A stretch of DNA of 64,000 bases from Flavobacteriaceae bacterium Ga0077528 (GCA_001464475.1 LNDX01000002.1:62001-126000); one strand, 5' to 3'; positions 52,940 to 62,198 are shown, counted from the first letter of the stretch. A program made the numbers and translations. The notes: a model not told the origin generated them from the letters alone.

Positions 52940-54328
52940 ATGAAATACGATATTATTGTTTTAGGAAGTGGTCCAGGCGGTTATGTTACAGCAATCCGTG
53001 CTTCACAATTGGGCTTTAAAGTAGCTGTAATTGAAAAAGAAAGTCTTGGTGGAATTTGCCTTAATTGGGGTTGTATTCCAACAAAAGCGCTTTTAAAATC
53101 GGCTCAAGTATTTGATTACCTAAAACATGCTTCCGATTATGGATTAACCATTAAAGAATTTGACAAAGACTTTTCTGCCGTTGTAAAACGTTCACGTGAT
53201 GTTGCCGACGGAATGAGTAAAGGTGTTCAATTCTTAATGAAAAAAAATAAAATCGACGTTATTGATGGTTTTGGTAAAATAAAACCAGGTAAAAAAGTTG
53301 ATGTAACAGCTGCTGACGGAAAAGTTACTGAATATTCAGCAGACCACATCATTATTGCAACTGGAGCTCGTTCAAGAGAATTACCAAATCTTCCTCAAGA
53401 TGGAGTAAAAGTTATTGGATACAGACAAGCAATGACTTTACCTACTCAACCAAAGAAAATGATTGTAGTTGGTTCTGGTGCGATTGGAGTTGAATTTGCT
53501 CATTTCTATAATTCAATGGGAACAGAAGTTACTATTGTTGAATTTATGCCAAATATTGTTCCGGTTGAAGACGAAGATATTTCGAAACAAATGGAACGTT
53601 CTATGAAGAAAGCAGGTGTAAATATAATGACTAATTCTTCTGTAGAACGTATTGACACATCAGGAAGTGGCGTAAAAGCTTATTTAAAAACAGCTAAAGG
53701 TGAGGAAGTTCTTGAAGCTGACATTTTACTTTCTGCAGTTGGAATCAAAACAAATATTGAAAATATTGGCCTTGAAGAAGTTGGAATTGCAACAGATAGA
53801 GACAAAATTTTAGTAAACGCTTACAACCAAACTAATGTTCCAGGATATTACGCTATTGGTGATGTAACTCCAGGTCAAGCCTTGGCACACGTTGCTTCTG
53901 CTGAAGGAATTAATTGTGTTGAAAAAATTGCAGGTTTACACGTAGAACCAATTGATTACGGAAACGTTCCGGGTTGTACATATGCAACTCCAGAAATTGC
54001 GTCTGTTGGTTTGACTGAAAAACAAGCTAAAGAAAAAGGATACGAGTTGAAAATTGGTAAATTTCCATTCTCAGCTTCAGGAAAAGCAAAAGCTGCTGGT
54101 GCTGCCGATGGTTTTGTAAAAGTAATTTTCGACGCAAAATATGGCGAATGGCTAGGTTGCCACATGATTGGTGCTGGTGTAACTGATATGATTGCAGAAG
54201 CAGTTGTAGCAAGAAAACTAGAAACTACTGGTCACGAAATTCTAAAAGCAATTCATCCACACCCAACTATGAGTGAAGCTGTTATGGAAGCTGTAGCTGC
54301 TGCTTATGATGAAGTAATACATTTGTAA
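52940..54328 (+). CDS. lpdA: Dihydrolipoyl dehydrogenase
   Basis: This is the E3 component of 2-oxoacid dehydrogenase complexes. The 462-aa protein has the FAD loop GSGPGGY, the redox disulfide GGICLNWGCIPTK (C40 and C45 region), the NAD loop GSGAIGVEFA, the second FAD motif YAIGDV and the catalytic His-Glu HPHPTMSEA at the C-terminus. All active residues are present. It is monocistronic, with a strong terminator. Confidence 0.97.
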   Translation: MKYDIIVLGSGPGGYVTAIRASQLGFKVAVIEKESLGGICLNWGCIPTKALLKSAQVFDYLKHASDYGLTIKEFDKDFSAVVKRSRDVADGMSKGVQFLMKKNKIDVIDGFGKIKPGKKVDVTAADGKVTEYSADHIIIATGARSRELPNLPQDGVKVIGYRQAMTLPTQPKKMIVVGSGAIGVEFAHFYNSMGTEVTIVEFMPNIVPVEDEDISKQMERSMKKAGVNIMTNSSVERIDTSGSGVKAYLKTAKGEEVLEADILLSAVGIKTNIENIGLEEVGIATDRDKILVNAYNQTNVPGYYAIGDVTPGQALAHVASAEGINCVEKIAGLHVEPIDYGNVPGCTYATPEIASVGLTEKQAKEKGYELKIGKFPFSASGKAKAAGAADGFVKVIFDAKYGEWLGCHMIGAGVTDMIAEAVVARKLETTGHEILKAIHPHPTMSEAVMEAVAAAYDEVIHL

Positions 54329-54351
54329 GTAAGAAATACAAAGTTTAAATC

Positions 54352-54386
54352 AATCCGTTTAGTTTAATTGCTAAACGGATTTTTTA
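54352..54386 (+). terminator. Terminator of lpdA
   Basis: AATCCGTTTAG (54352-54362) and CTAAACGGATT (54371-54381) form an 11-bp stem with an 8-base loop, followed by a T-run. Confidence 0.88.
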
Positions 54387-54555
54387 TTTTGAGGAAATAT
54401 ATAAACTGACCACAAAATTATGTAACGAAGTAAGGATAGTTAAAGTTAGCTTTGCACCGCTAAAAATAGCATACCTTTACAAGAATAGAAATTAGAAAAG
54501 TATATGATATAAATCAACAACTAGCTAATATGCTACTGTAAAATAGATTTATATT

Positions 54556-55119
54556 ATGAAAATACACATAAAATACATGGTTTCACTTCGTTGTAAAATG
54601 GCAGTGAAAGAAGAATTAGACAAATTAAAACTGAAACACACTTCAATTGAACTAGGTGAAGTAAATCTGAAGAAAGATATTTCTGGAGATGACAGAGAAT
54701 TTTTAAGAAAAGGACTTTTAAAAAAAGGACTTGAACTCATAGATGACAAGAAGTCATTGCTTATTGAGAAAACTAAAACTACTATTATTGAGCTTATTCA
54801 CTATTCTGAAAAATATCCCAAAGTAAACTATTCCGATTATATAAGTGAAAAATTAGACTATAATTACAACCATCTTGCCTCACTTTTTTCTGAAATTAAT
54901 AGTACTACAATTGCCAATTATATCATCATAAATAAAATTGAAAGAGTAAAAGAACTCCTTTTGTATGATGAGTTGAGTCTTACAGAAATAAGTTTATTGA
55001 TGGAATACAGTAGTGTTGCACACTTGTCACACCAATTTAAAAAGGTTACTGGCTTAACTCCTACTTATTTCAAAAAAATAAAACAATATAAAAAACGAAT
55101 TATGCTAGAAGATTTATAA
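54556..55119 (+). CDS. AraC family transcriptional regulator
   Basis: This 187-aa protein has the AraC two-HTH domain at its C-terminus (about 85-180: YISEKLDYNYNHLASLFSEINSTTIANYIIINKIERVKELLLYDELSLTEISLLMEYSSVAHLSHQFKKVTGLTPTYFKK). The N-terminal 75 residues begin KIHIKYMVSLRCKMAVKEELDKLKLKHTSIELGEV, an HMA/ferredoxin-like pattern with a single Cys. This layout recurs in Bacteroidota. A TACCTTTA box lies at 54471-54478, with TTTG 18 bases before it. Confidence 0.9.
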   Translation: MKIHIKYMVSLRCKMAVKEELDKLKLKHTSIELGEVNLKKDISGDDREFLRKGLLKKGLELIDDKKSLLIEKTKTTIIELIHYSEKYPKVNYSDYISEKLDYNYNHLASLFSEINSTTIANYIIINKIERVKELLLYDELSLTEISLLMEYSSVAHLSHQFKKVTGLTPTYFKKIKQYKKRIMLEDL

Positions 55120-55144
55120 AATTTAAGCATCATAAAAAATTTAA

Positions 55145-55174
55145 ATCTGTTTGTTATTCAAACGGCTTTTTTTT
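55145..55174 (+). terminator. Terminator of the AraC gene
   Basis: AAATCTGTTTG and CAAACGGCTTTT form an imperfect stem with the loop TTATT, followed by T residues. Confidence 0.6.
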
Positions 55175-55254
55175 GTTCATTTTTTTTACAATATATTCAA
55201 TAAAATGTTGTAACTTTATTATAATCGTTTCATAATGAAACTAATTCTTTAAAA

Positions 55255-56037
55255 ATGGACATGATTTCGAAGTTTATAGAATCTTTAAAATCGTTCTTTA
55301 TTGAAATCGGTGAACTCTCCTATTTCACTGGTAAATTTTTTGTTGAAGTTTTCAAACGTCCATTTGAATTCAAAGAATTTATTCGACAATGCTATTACAT
55401 GGGAAACAAATCCTTATTACTAGTTGGAGTAACTGGCTTTATTATCGGATTAGTTTTTACTTTACAATCAAGACCAACTTTAGAAGAATTTGGCGCTGCT
55501 TCCTGGATTCCTTCAATGGTAAGCGTTTCGCTAATTCGTGAAATAGGTCCAATTATAACGGCTTTGATTTGCGCAGGAAGAATTGGATCAGGAATTGGAG
55601 CCGAATTGGGTTCTATGCGAGTTACTGAACAGATTGACGCAATGGAAGTTTCTGGAACAAATCCTTATAAATATTTAGTAGTTACTCGAGTTTTAGCCAC
55701 AACATTGATGTTGCCTCTTTTAGTTTTTTTTGGAGATGTAATAGGAATATATGGCTCTTATTTAGTTGAGAATCTTAAAGCTGACGTATCACTAACGCTA
55801 TATATCAATCAAGTAATAAATATTTTAGAATTTAGTGATGTAATTCCATCAACTATCAAAAGCTTTTTCTTTGGATTTGCCATCGGAATTGTAGGATGTT
55901 TCAAAGGATACAATTGTAAAAAAGGAACTGCAGGAGTTGGAAAAGCTGCTAATGAAGCAGTTGTTTTCATTTCTATGTTGCTGTTTATTATTGACTTCAT
56001 AGCGGTTTTTGTAACTAATATATTTTATGATTTATGA
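55255..56037 (+). CDS. MlaE-family ABC transporter permease
   Basis: This is the permease of a phospholipid transport system at the inner membrane. The 260-aa protein has five to six spans and the MlaE signature (VSVSLIREIGPIITALICAGRIGSGIGAELGSMRVTEQIDAMEVSGTNPYKYLVVTRVLATTLMLPLL). The stop overlaps the start of the ATPase gene by 4 bases. The set of permease, ATPase and MCE protein is complete; MlaB and MlaC are absent, as is usual in Bacteroidota. Confidence 0.94.
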   Translation: MDMISKFIESLKSFFIEIGELSYFTGKFFVEVFKRPFEFKEFIRQCYYMGNKSLLLVGVTGFIIGLVFTLQSRPTLEEFGAASWIPSMVSVSLIREIGPIITALICAGRIGSGIGAELGSMRVTEQIDAMEVSGTNPYKYLVVTRVLATTLMLPLLVFFGDVIGIYGSYLVENLKADVSLTLYINQVINILEFSDVIPSTIKSFFFGFAIGIVGCFKGYNCKKGTAGVGKAANEAVVFISMLLFIIDFIAVFVTNIFYDL

Positions 56038-56783
56038 TGCAAAAAAAGAACATAAAACCAATTATTGAAGTAAAAGATTTACACAAAAGTTATGGAACGA
56101 ATCATGTTTTAGATGGATTTCATTTAGACTTATATGAAGGTGAAAATCTCGTAGTTATGGGTAAATCGGGTTCAGGAAAATCGGTGATGATAAAATGTTT
56201 AATCGGTTTAGAACAATCTGATAGCGGTTCGATTATTATCATGGACAAAAACATGAACGATATTCATAGAGAAGATTTAGATGAAATTAGAACCGAAGTT
56301 GGATTTCTTTTTCAAGGAAGTGCTTTATATGATTCCATGTCGGTCAGAGAAAATTTAGAATTTCCGTTACGAAGACATACCAAAAAATTTGGAGTAATTG
56401 AAGATACAACTCCACTTGTCATGGAAGCTTTAGAAAATGTAGGCTTGGCAAATACAATCAATTTAATGCCAAATGAACTATCTGGCGGAATGAAACGAAG
56501 AATCGCTTTAGCAAGAACTTTGATTCTGAAACCTAAAATAATTTTATACGACGAACCCACAACTGGTTTAGATCCAATTACATCAAAAGAAATTATTATG
56601 TTAATGAAATCAATTCAAGAAAAATATAAAACTTCATCAATTATAATCACACATGATATTGACTGCGCAAGAGTTATTGCAAATCGTATGATTTTATTAA
56701 TTGACGGAATTAATTATGCTGAAGGAACTTTTGCAGAATTATCTGCATCAAAAGATCCTAAAATTGAAGCTTTTTTTAAATAA
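56034..56783 (+). CDS. MlaF-family ABC transporter ATP-binding protein
   Basis: This 249-aa ABC ATPase has Walker A GKSGSGKSV (about 42-50), signature LSGGMKRRIALA, Walker B IILYDEPTTGLDP and H-loop ITHDI. It drives the lipid transporter formed with the overlapping MlaE-like gene and the MlaD-like gene 8 bases downstream. Confidence 0.94.
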   Translation: MMQKKNIKPIIEVKDLHKSYGTNHVLDGFHLDLYEGENLVVMGKSGSGKSVMIKCLIGLEQSDSGSIIIMDKNMNDIHREDLDEIRTEVGFLFQGSALYDSMSVRENLEFPLRRHTKKFGVIEDTTPLVMEALENVGLANTINLMPNELSGGMKRRIALARTLILKPKIILYDEPTTGLDPITSKEIIMLMKSIQEKYKTSSIIITHDIDCARVIANRMILLIDGINYAEGTFAELSASKDPKIEAFFK

Positions 56784-56791
56784 AATAGAAC

Positions 56792-57748
56792 ATGGAAAAA
56801 TCAACAAATCAAAAAATTAAACTTGGAATATTTGTCATAATTGGCTCATTATTTTTCATAATTGCTATCTATTTTATTGGTAATAAAAAAGATATGTTCA
56901 ATGAAACTATTCAAATAAGTGCCGTTTTCAAAAATGTAAATGGTTTACAACACGGAAATAACGTTCGTTTTTCAGGAATAAACGTTGGAACTGTGAAAAA
57001 AATAATCATTGTAAATGATTCACTTATAAAAGTTGATATGCTAATCGAGGAAGATATTGCATCCCACATTAAAAAAGATGCTATGGCTTCAATAGGTTCA
57101 GATGGTTTGGTTGGAAACATGATTGTAAATATAATTCCAGGTAAAAAATCTAATGAAATGGTTAAAGATGGTGATGTCATTTTATCAGAAAACAAAGCAT
57201 CAACCGACGAGATTCTGAAAACTATAAATTCTACAAGTGAAAATGCTAAGTTAATTACAGATAATTTAGTAAAAATCACCAATCAAATTAATAGTAAAAA
57301 AGGTACTATCGGAATGTTGATAAACGATACCGTAATGAGTGACGATTTGAAACAAACTATTTATAATTTAAAAGTTACAACTCAAAGTACCTCAAAATCA
57401 ATGGCTAATTTGAATAAGATAATCAATGATTTAAACAATAAAGACAACGTAGTTGGAGCATTAAAAGATACAGTCACAGGAAGAAAAATCAAAATGATTA
57501 TTGTGAATTTAGAAAAATCTAGTGAGCAAATCAATAAAACCATAACTAATTTAAAAGACGGAAAAGGAGCTTTAAATTACCTTTCAAATGATCCTAAATT
57601 GGTAAAACAAATTGATTCTACTATGATTAATTTAAACCAAGCAAGTAGTAAATTGAATGAAAATTTGGAAGCTTTGAAACACAATTTCTTTTTCAGAGGA
57701 TACTTCAAAAAACAAGAAAAAGCTAAAGCTAAAGCCGCAAAAAAATAA
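56792..57748 (+). CDS. MlaD-family (MCE domain) substrate-binding protein
   Basis: This 318-aa protein has one N-terminal membrane anchor (about 10-30) and an MCE domain (about 38-118: ISAVFKNVNGLQHGNNVRFSGINVGTVKKI...IGSDGLVGNMIVNIIPG). A long helical, coiled-coil-like tail (about 140-310) with repeated N-L-x-x-x hydrophobic spacing follows, and the end is Lys/Ala-rich. It forms the periplasmic lipid-carrying part of the transporter with the two genes upstream. Confidence 0.93.
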   Translation: MEKSTNQKIKLGIFVIIGSLFFIIAIYFIGNKKDMFNETIQISAVFKNVNGLQHGNNVRFSGINVGTVKKIIIVNDSLIKVDMLIEEDIASHIKKDAMASIGSDGLVGNMIVNIIPGKKSNEMVKDGDVILSENKASTDEILKTINSTSENAKLITDNLVKITNQINSKKGTIGMLINDTVMSDDLKQTIYNLKVTTQSTSKSMANLNKIINDLNNKDNVVGALKDTVTGRKIKMIIVNLEKSSEQINKTITNLKDGKGALNYLSNDPKLVKQIDSTMINLNQASSKLNENLEALKHNFFFRGYFKKQEKAKAKAAKK

Positions 57749-57774
57749 AACACAACATCAATTTACAAAGATAT

Positions 57775-57810
57775 AATCCTCAATTACAAAAAGTAGTTGA
57801 GGATTTTTTT
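57775..57810 (+). terminator. Terminator of the mla-like operon
   Basis: AATCCTCAATTAC (57775-57787) and GTAGTTGAGGATT (57793-57805) form a 13-bp stem with one wobble and a 5-base A loop, followed by a T-run. An almost identical hairpin lies at 58599. Confidence 0.88.
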
Positions 57811-57862
57811 ATACTATTTAATAAAATAAATCGTTTTCAGAGGAAATCAAAACTATAACCAA

Positions 57863-58576
57863 ATGAAAAACTTTTTCTTCTTAATTTGTTGCTTGTTTAG
57901 CAGCATTGTATTCTCTCAAAACGCTATTAATGATGACAGTACCATAAGTGTTGTTGGTGTTGGAACCAAATCTACTTTTCCAAATGCTGCACATATTACT
58001 ATTGCCGTTAGATTTGTAAAACCAGCACTTCGTGACGCTATGAACGAAACACAAAAAACTTCAAAAGACGTACTTACAATAATCAAAAAATACGTTTCAG
58101 ACACTACCGATATTAAGGTAAGTCTGATTTATACTGACAAAGAATTCAAATACGACAATGCTCAAAAGAAAGAAGTTTTTGTAGGTTTTGAATCCAATCA
58201 AAAAATTATTTTTACTCTCAAAGACATCAAAAGAATGCAAGATTTTACCGAAGAAATTCTAAAAACTAAAATCTACGAAATTGAAAAAGTAGCTTATTTC
58301 CATACAGAAGCGGCTACTTTTATGAAACAAGCTCAAGAACTTGCCGTTGCTGATGCAATTGAAACCACCGAAAGATTGGCTCGAGCCGCAAAACTAAAAG
58401 TTGGAAAAATTACATATCTTAAATCCACCAACAGTCCTGTGAATGCAATTAATATGTCGGTAAACTCAGGAAATCTTCAAACGTATAATAAAAGTATGGG
58501 AGGCGAAGGCGTTTCAGCAAGCGGTCAATTACTGAATTATACAGCAAATGTAAATATGAATACCAAAATTGATTAA
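57863..58576 (+). CDS. SIMPL (DUF541) domain secreted protein
   Basis: This 237-aa protein has a signal peptide (FFFLICCLFSSIVFSQ, cleavage after FSQ). The mature part shows ISVVGVGTKSTFPNAAHITIAVRFV at the start and the C-terminal block AVADAIETTERLARAAKLKVGKITYLKS, both typical of SIMPL/DUF541 proteins, which include periplasmic E. coli YggE. The function is unclear (oxidative stress links in E. coli). Near-identical terminators flank it. Confidence 0.92.
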   Translation: MKNFFFLICCLFSSIVFSQNAINDDSTISVVGVGTKSTFPNAAHITIAVRFVKPALRDAMNETQKTSKDVLTIIKKYVSDTTDIKVSLIYTDKEFKYDNAQKKEVFVGFESNQKIIFTLKDIKRMQDFTEEILKTKIYEIEKVAYFHTEAATFMKQAQELAVADAIETTERLARAAKLKVGKITYLKSTNSPVNAINMSVNSGNLQTYNKSMGGEGVSASGQLLNYTANVNMNTKID

Positions 58577-58598
58577 TATTTTTTAGATGCCAAATACG

Positions 58599-58633
58599 AA
58601 TCCTCAATTGCAAAAGTAATTGAGGATTTTTTA
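58599..58633 (+). terminator. Terminator of the SIMPL gene
   Basis: AATCCTCAATTGC (58599-58611) and GTAATTGAGGATT (58616-58628) form a stem with a 4-base loop, followed by a T-run. The promoter of the next gene begins inside the T-run. Confidence 0.88.
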
Positions 58634-58639
58634 TATTTG
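58632..58639 (+). promoter_or_regulatory. Promoter -7 box of DUF1801 gene
   Basis: TATATTTG matches TAnnTTTG, 19 bases upstream of the ATG at 58659, overlapping the preceding terminator T-run. Confidence 0.65.
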
Positions 58640-58658
58640 ATAGATTAAAACACAACAA

Positions 58659-59012
58659 ATGGACAAACCAAAATCTACCGACGAGTACATTTCTAGCTTT
58701 CCAAAAGAAACTCAAATTCTCTTACAAGAAGTTAGAAAAACCATAAAGAATGTAGCTCCAGAAGCCGATGAGAGCATCAGTTACGGAATGCCTGCTTATA
58801 AATTAAATGGAAAGGTTTTAGTATATTTTGCTGGTTACAAAAACCATATTGGATTTTATGCAACACCAACTGGACATGCCGAATTTACTGAAGAATTAGC
58901 TAAATATAAACAAGGAAAAGGTTCGGTTCAATTTCCTATAAACGAACCAATGCCTTTAGATTTAATAACAAAAATTGTGAAATTTAGAATTTCAGAAGTA
59001 CTTAAAAAATAA
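58659..59012 (+). CDS. DUF1801 (YdhG-like) protein
   Basis: This 117-aa protein shows TDEYISSFPKETQILLQEVRKTIKNVAPEADESISYGMPAYKLNGKVLVYFAGYKNHIGFYATP and the terminal PLDLITKIVKFRISEV, the DUF1801/YdhG pattern. It resembles the frataxin-like iron chaperone fold of B. subtilis Fra/YdhG. It is convergent with a cysteine desulfurase gene only 1 base away, which is interesting given the iron-sulfur link. Confidence 0.9.
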   Translation: MDKPKSTDEYISSFPKETQILLQEVRKTIKNVAPEADESISYGMPAYKLNGKVLVYFAGYKNHIGFYATPTGHAEFTEELAKYKQGKGSVQFPINEPMPLDLITKIVKFRISEVLKK

Positions 59013-59013
59013 T

Positions 59014-60135
59014 TTAAATCCCTTTCAACCCATCAATCAAAGCATCAATATCTTCTTTGGTATTGTAATGACTGAAAGATATTCGAAGGCTTGGTTTTTT
59101 CAAATCTTCTTCTGCTAAGATTTCTGATAATACGTGTGATGGTTTTACACTTCCACTTTGGCAGGCGCTTCCGCGTGAAACAGCAATTCCTTTCATATCT
59201 AAATTAAACAAAATCATAGCCGTTTTTTCTTCTGAAAAAGGAAGTAAAACATTCAAAATATTATAAAAAGTATCGCTTCCGTTAACTTTAATTTCTGGAA
59301 AATGAAGTTTTAATTGTGTTTCACAATAGCTTTTCAAATCTGAAATAGCTTGTCGTTCTTCCACTAAATGTTCGTGAGATAGTTCTAATGCTTTAGCCAT
59401 TCCAGCTACTTGATGCACTGCTTCAGTTCCGGCACGAAGTCCTTTTTCTTGCTCGCCACCATATAAAAAAGGCTGCAAAACGATACCTTTCTTTACATAA
59501 GCAAATCCAGCACCTTTTGGTCCATGAAATTTATGCGCACTTGCTACTGCAAAATCAATAGGAAGTTCGTGTAAATTAAACTCCTTTTTTCCAACAGATT
59601 GCACCGTATCACAATGAAATAAAGCATCATGCTGATGACAAATTCTACCTACTTTTTCAATATCTAAAACAGCACCAATTTCATTATTCACATGCATTAA
59701 TGTTACTAAAGTCTTTCCGCTTTTAGCCAATAACGTTACTAAATGAGTAATATCAATAGTTCCTGAAGGCAAAATATTTACGTAATCAACTTCAATTCCG
59801 AATTGCTTCTGCAAATTTTTAACCGTGTATAAAGTAGCGTGATGCTCTACTTTACTAGTTATGATTCTTTCTACTTTCAAGTCATTTACAGAGCTTTTAA
59901 GAATCCAATTGGTAGCTTCGGTAGCATTAGCTGTAAAGATAATTTCTTGTGCATTACAACCCATAAGTTTGGCAACAGACTTTCTTGATGTTTCTAAAAT
60001 CGTTTTTGCACTTCTACCAAAACTATGTGTAGACGATGGATTTCCAAAATCATTTTGAAGTACTTGAATCATTTCATTGATTACTTCTTGTCGAACTTGT
60101 GTTGTTGCAGCGTTATCGAGGTATATTTTTTTCAT
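59014..60135 (-). CDS. Cysteine desulfurase family protein (NifS/IscS type)
   Basis: This PLP enzyme removes sulfur from cysteine to form a persulfide. The 373-aa protein has YLDNAATTQVR at the start, the PLP-lysine block SAHKFHGPKGAGFAYVKKG, HVNNEIGAVLDIE and the catalytic loop SRGSACQSGSVKPSHVL with the persulfide Cys. The short loop is IscS/NifS-like (group I). The partner scaffold protein is not in the window. It could feed the ThiF-like system 14 kb away, but nothing here shows that. Confidence 0.94.
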   Translation of the reverse strand: MKKIYLDNAATTQVRQEVINEMIQVLQNDFGNPSSTHSFGRSAKTILETSRKSVAKLMGCNAQEIIFTANATEATNWILKSSVNDLKVERIITSKVEHHATLYTVKNLQKQFGIEVDYVNILPSGTIDITHLVTLLAKSGKTLVTLMHVNNEIGAVLDIEKVGRICHQHDALFHCDTVQSVGKKEFNLHELPIDFAVASAHKFHGPKGAGFAYVKKGIVLQPFLYGGEQEKGLRAGTEAVHQVAGMAKALELSHEHLVEERQAISDLKSYCETQLKLHFPEIKVNGSDTFYNILNVLLPFSEEKTAMILFNLDMKGIAVSRGSACQSGSVKPSHVLSEILAEEDLKKPSLRISFSHYNTKEDIDALIDGLKGI

Positions 60136-60216
60136 GAATTCTAAACTAGTTTCAACATCTCTTTGTGTTGAATTTACATTTCTATTTGGATATTATAAAT
60201 GCAAAAATACTGATTA

Positions 60217-60789
60217 TTATTTTACATTTTGCTTAAAATAAACTTCAGTTGCACCCAATCCATATTTTTGATAATTGGCATCTTGGAACGAAATATTCTC
60301 ATATCGTTTTAACATAAAATCCAATTCGGCTTTCAAAACTCCTTCACCAACACCATGTATAAAAACGATTTTTGGAATGCGATTTCTTATGGCAAATTCA
60401 ATGTGTCTTTTTGCCGTTTCTGTTTGAATATTTAAGATGTCAAAATTGTTCATTCCACGAAAATTTTTAACTAATTTTTCGATGTGCAAATCAAATTCTG
60501 GGATGCCTTTTTCAATCTTATCCGACTTAAAAACTGGAACATTATTCTTTTTTTTAGGTGTTGAATCAATATTTTTCTTATGTAAAGTATCAGTTGTATT
60601 GATTGAACCTAAATAATTGGTATTGTTTTCCTTAATCAATTCGTTGACAAAATATGTCATCAAAAATCCATCTGTAGTTTCGATTGTAATATCATTATTT
60701 TCTACAGCAACAACAACTCCATTTATTGCCTCATCTAGAACCGAAACCCTATCGCCTACTTCAAATTTTTTCGCTGTCATTTTCATCAT
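60217..60789 (-). CDS. Smr domain protein (DUF2027-like N-terminus)
   Basis: This 190-aa protein has an N-terminal SH3-like segment (KFEVGDRVSVLDEAINGVVVAVENNDITIETTDGFLMTYFVNELI) and a C-terminal Smr domain (about 105-185: PEFDLHIEKL...IPKIVFIHGVGEGVLKAELDFML). Smr domains of MutS2-like proteins can nick DNA or RNA. The start overlaps the preceding small membrane gene by 29 bases (or by 20 if ATG 60780 is used). Confidence 0.88.
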   Translation of the reverse strand: MMKMTAKKFEVGDRVSVLDEAINGVVVAVENNDITIETTDGFLMTYFVNELIKENNTNYLGSINTTDTLHKKNIDSTPKKKNNVPVFKSDKIEKGIPEFDLHIEKLVKNFRGMNNFDILNIQTETAKRHIEFAIRNRIPKIVFIHGVGEGVLKAELDFMLKRYENISFQDANYQKYGLGATEVYFKQNVK

Positions 60790-60949
60790 CTTTTGGTGGA
60801 ACTTTTGCTGATAATTTCATCATGCCAAACATAAAAATTAGGACGGCAATTATCGTAATATACAGGTTTGGCTTCTCACTATTTTGGTTCCAAAAAGCAA
60901 CAAAAAAAGCAATCAGCAAAATGGGAATTAATATTTTTTTCATCATCAT
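60761..60949 (-). CDS. Small membrane protein
   Basis: This 62-aa protein has two hydrophobic helices (KKILIPILLIAFFVAFW and LYITIIAVLIFMFGMMKL) and an acidic C-terminal tail (PPKDDENDSEKI). Its end overlaps the Smr gene start, so the two are probably co-expressed. The function is unknown. Confidence 0.65.
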   Translation of the reverse strand: MMMKKILIPILLIAFFVAFWNQNSEKPNLYITIIAVLIFMFGMMKLSAKVPPKDDENDSEKI

Positions 60950-61040
60950 TATTTTAAAAATTCAAAAATAGAAAACTTAATATTAGAATGATGTATTTTA
61001 ATTTTTTATTTGTAAAATTGTAAAGTAATAAATCAGAACG

Positions 61041-61322
61041 ATGGAAGAATATATGCTGCCTTGTTTTTTTAAATCCTACACCGGACTAGATTGTATTGGT
61101 TGTGGAATTCAACGCTCCATTAATTTTCTGTTTCATGGAGAGTTTATAAAAGCACTCGAGATTTTTCCGGCTATTTACACCACAATCCTATTCTTTGTAT
61201 TTATTGGATTGCACCTTTTAGACAAAAGAAGAGAATACCATAAAATGGTAATATTTTTAGCTATTGCAAATGCTAGTATTATGATTATTTCTTATGTTTA
61301 CAAAATGAAATTTCTTTATTAA
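61041..61322 (+). CDS. DUF2752 membrane protein
   Basis: This 93-aa protein opens with LPCFFKSYTGLDCIGCGIQRSINFLFHGEFIKAL, the DUF2752 pattern C-x4-x-T-G-x2-C-x-G-C-G-x2-R, with three Cys. Two membrane spans follow. The function is unknown. The gene starts an apparent pair with the CCC-motif protein gene 26 bases downstream. Confidence 0.9.
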   Translation: MEEYMLPCFFKSYTGLDCIGCGIQRSINFLFHGEFIKALEIFPAIYTTILFFVFIGLHLLDKRREYHKMVIFLAIANASIMIISYVYKMKFLY

Positions 61323-61348
61323 ACTTTAAAACCAAAAACTATATAAAA

Positions 61349-61681
61349 ATGGAAAATCGAAAATTACCCAACGCAACCGCAGTTTTAGTCTTAGGAATAT
61401 TATCAATTCTTTTATGTTGGTGCTATGGTATCATAGGATTGATTCTAAGCATCATAGGGCTAGCTATTTCAAGAAAAGATTTCGCAATGTACAATGCTGC
61501 TCCTCAAGATTTTGACAATTATCAAAACTTGAACATCGGTAGAATTCTTTCAATAATTGGAATCGTTCTGAATATTCTTGTACTTGCTTATTTTATTTGG
61601 ATTATTTCAATGATTGGTATGGATGCATTAAGTGATCCTGCAGTATTACAAGAAAGAATTAAAGAATTACAAGGAAACTAA
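61349..61681 (+). CDS. CCC-motif-type small membrane protein
   Basis: This 110-aa protein has N-terminal LPNATAVLVLGILSILLCWCYGIIGLILSIIGLAISRKD, then LNIGRILSIIGIVLNILVLAYFIWII. In the family called CCC motif membrane protein the second helix start reads C-C-C; here it is C-W-C. It belongs to the DUF4190-like small membrane proteins that are common in Bacteroidota. The function is unknown. Confidence 0.8.
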   Translation: MENRKLPNATAVLVLGILSILLCWCYGIIGLILSIIGLAISRKDFAMYNAAPQDFDNYQNLNIGRILSIIGIVLNILVLAYFIWIISMIGMDALSDPAVLQERIKELQGN

Positions 61682-61691
61682 TTCACATAAA

Positions 61692-61728
61692 AAAACCGTC
61701 TCGTTTTACACAAGACGGTTTTTTTTAT
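61692..61728. terminator. Bidirectional terminator between CCC-motif and DUF5362 genes
   Basis: AACCGTCT (61694-61701) and AGACGGTT (61713-61720) form an 8-bp stem between convergent genes, with A and T runs on both sides. Confidence 0.85.
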
Positions 61729-61739
61729 AATTACAATAA

Positions 61740-62198
61740 TTACATACCTCTACTTCCAGCGAAAGCAATTCCTGCTATAATAGCAACAATAAAAATTAAA
61801 ATATATAACGAAATTATCACAATAGCAGTAATCCCAAGAAATTTATGGTGTGATTTTAAGTTAACCAATGCATTAGAAACTGTATCGCTATCTGACATCA
61901 ACAAACCTTGTTTCATTCCGCTCGCATAACGATATAAATATAAAATCGGAAAGAAATAAATTAGCGCAATAATGATGTAAAAAACCGATATAAATCCTTT
62001 CATCATTTCAAGAGGTCCACTTTGTCCATAAGGATTACTTGGCATAGCTGCCATTATTGAGCCCATAAAAAGAGCTGCAAGTACCATAAATCCTATTCCG
62101 ATGAATCCTAAAATGGATAAAAAGTAAGACCATTTGGCACTTTCTCTCAAAGCAGCAACTGCTTGTTCGTTTAATTGTAAATTGTTTTGGTTTTCCAT
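61740..62198 (-). CDS. DUF5362 family membrane protein
   Basis: This 152-aa protein has three to four spans. It starts with a hydrophilic N-terminus (QNNLQLNEQAVAALRESAKWSYFLSILGFIGIGFMVLAALF) and has YFFPILYLYRYASGMKQGLLMSDSDTVSNALVNLKSHHKFLGI, typical of DUF5362 of Bacteroidota. The function is unknown. It lies 35 bases downstream of the ornithine aminotransferase gene on the same strand. Confidence 0.85.
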   Translation of the reverse strand: MENQNNLQLNEQAVAALRESAKWSYFLSILGFIGIGFMVLAALFMGSIMAAMPSNPYGQSGPLEMMKGFISVFYIIIALIYFFPILYLYRYASGMKQGLLMSDSDTVSNALVNLKSHHKFLGITAIVIISLYILIFIVAIIAGIAFAGSRGM

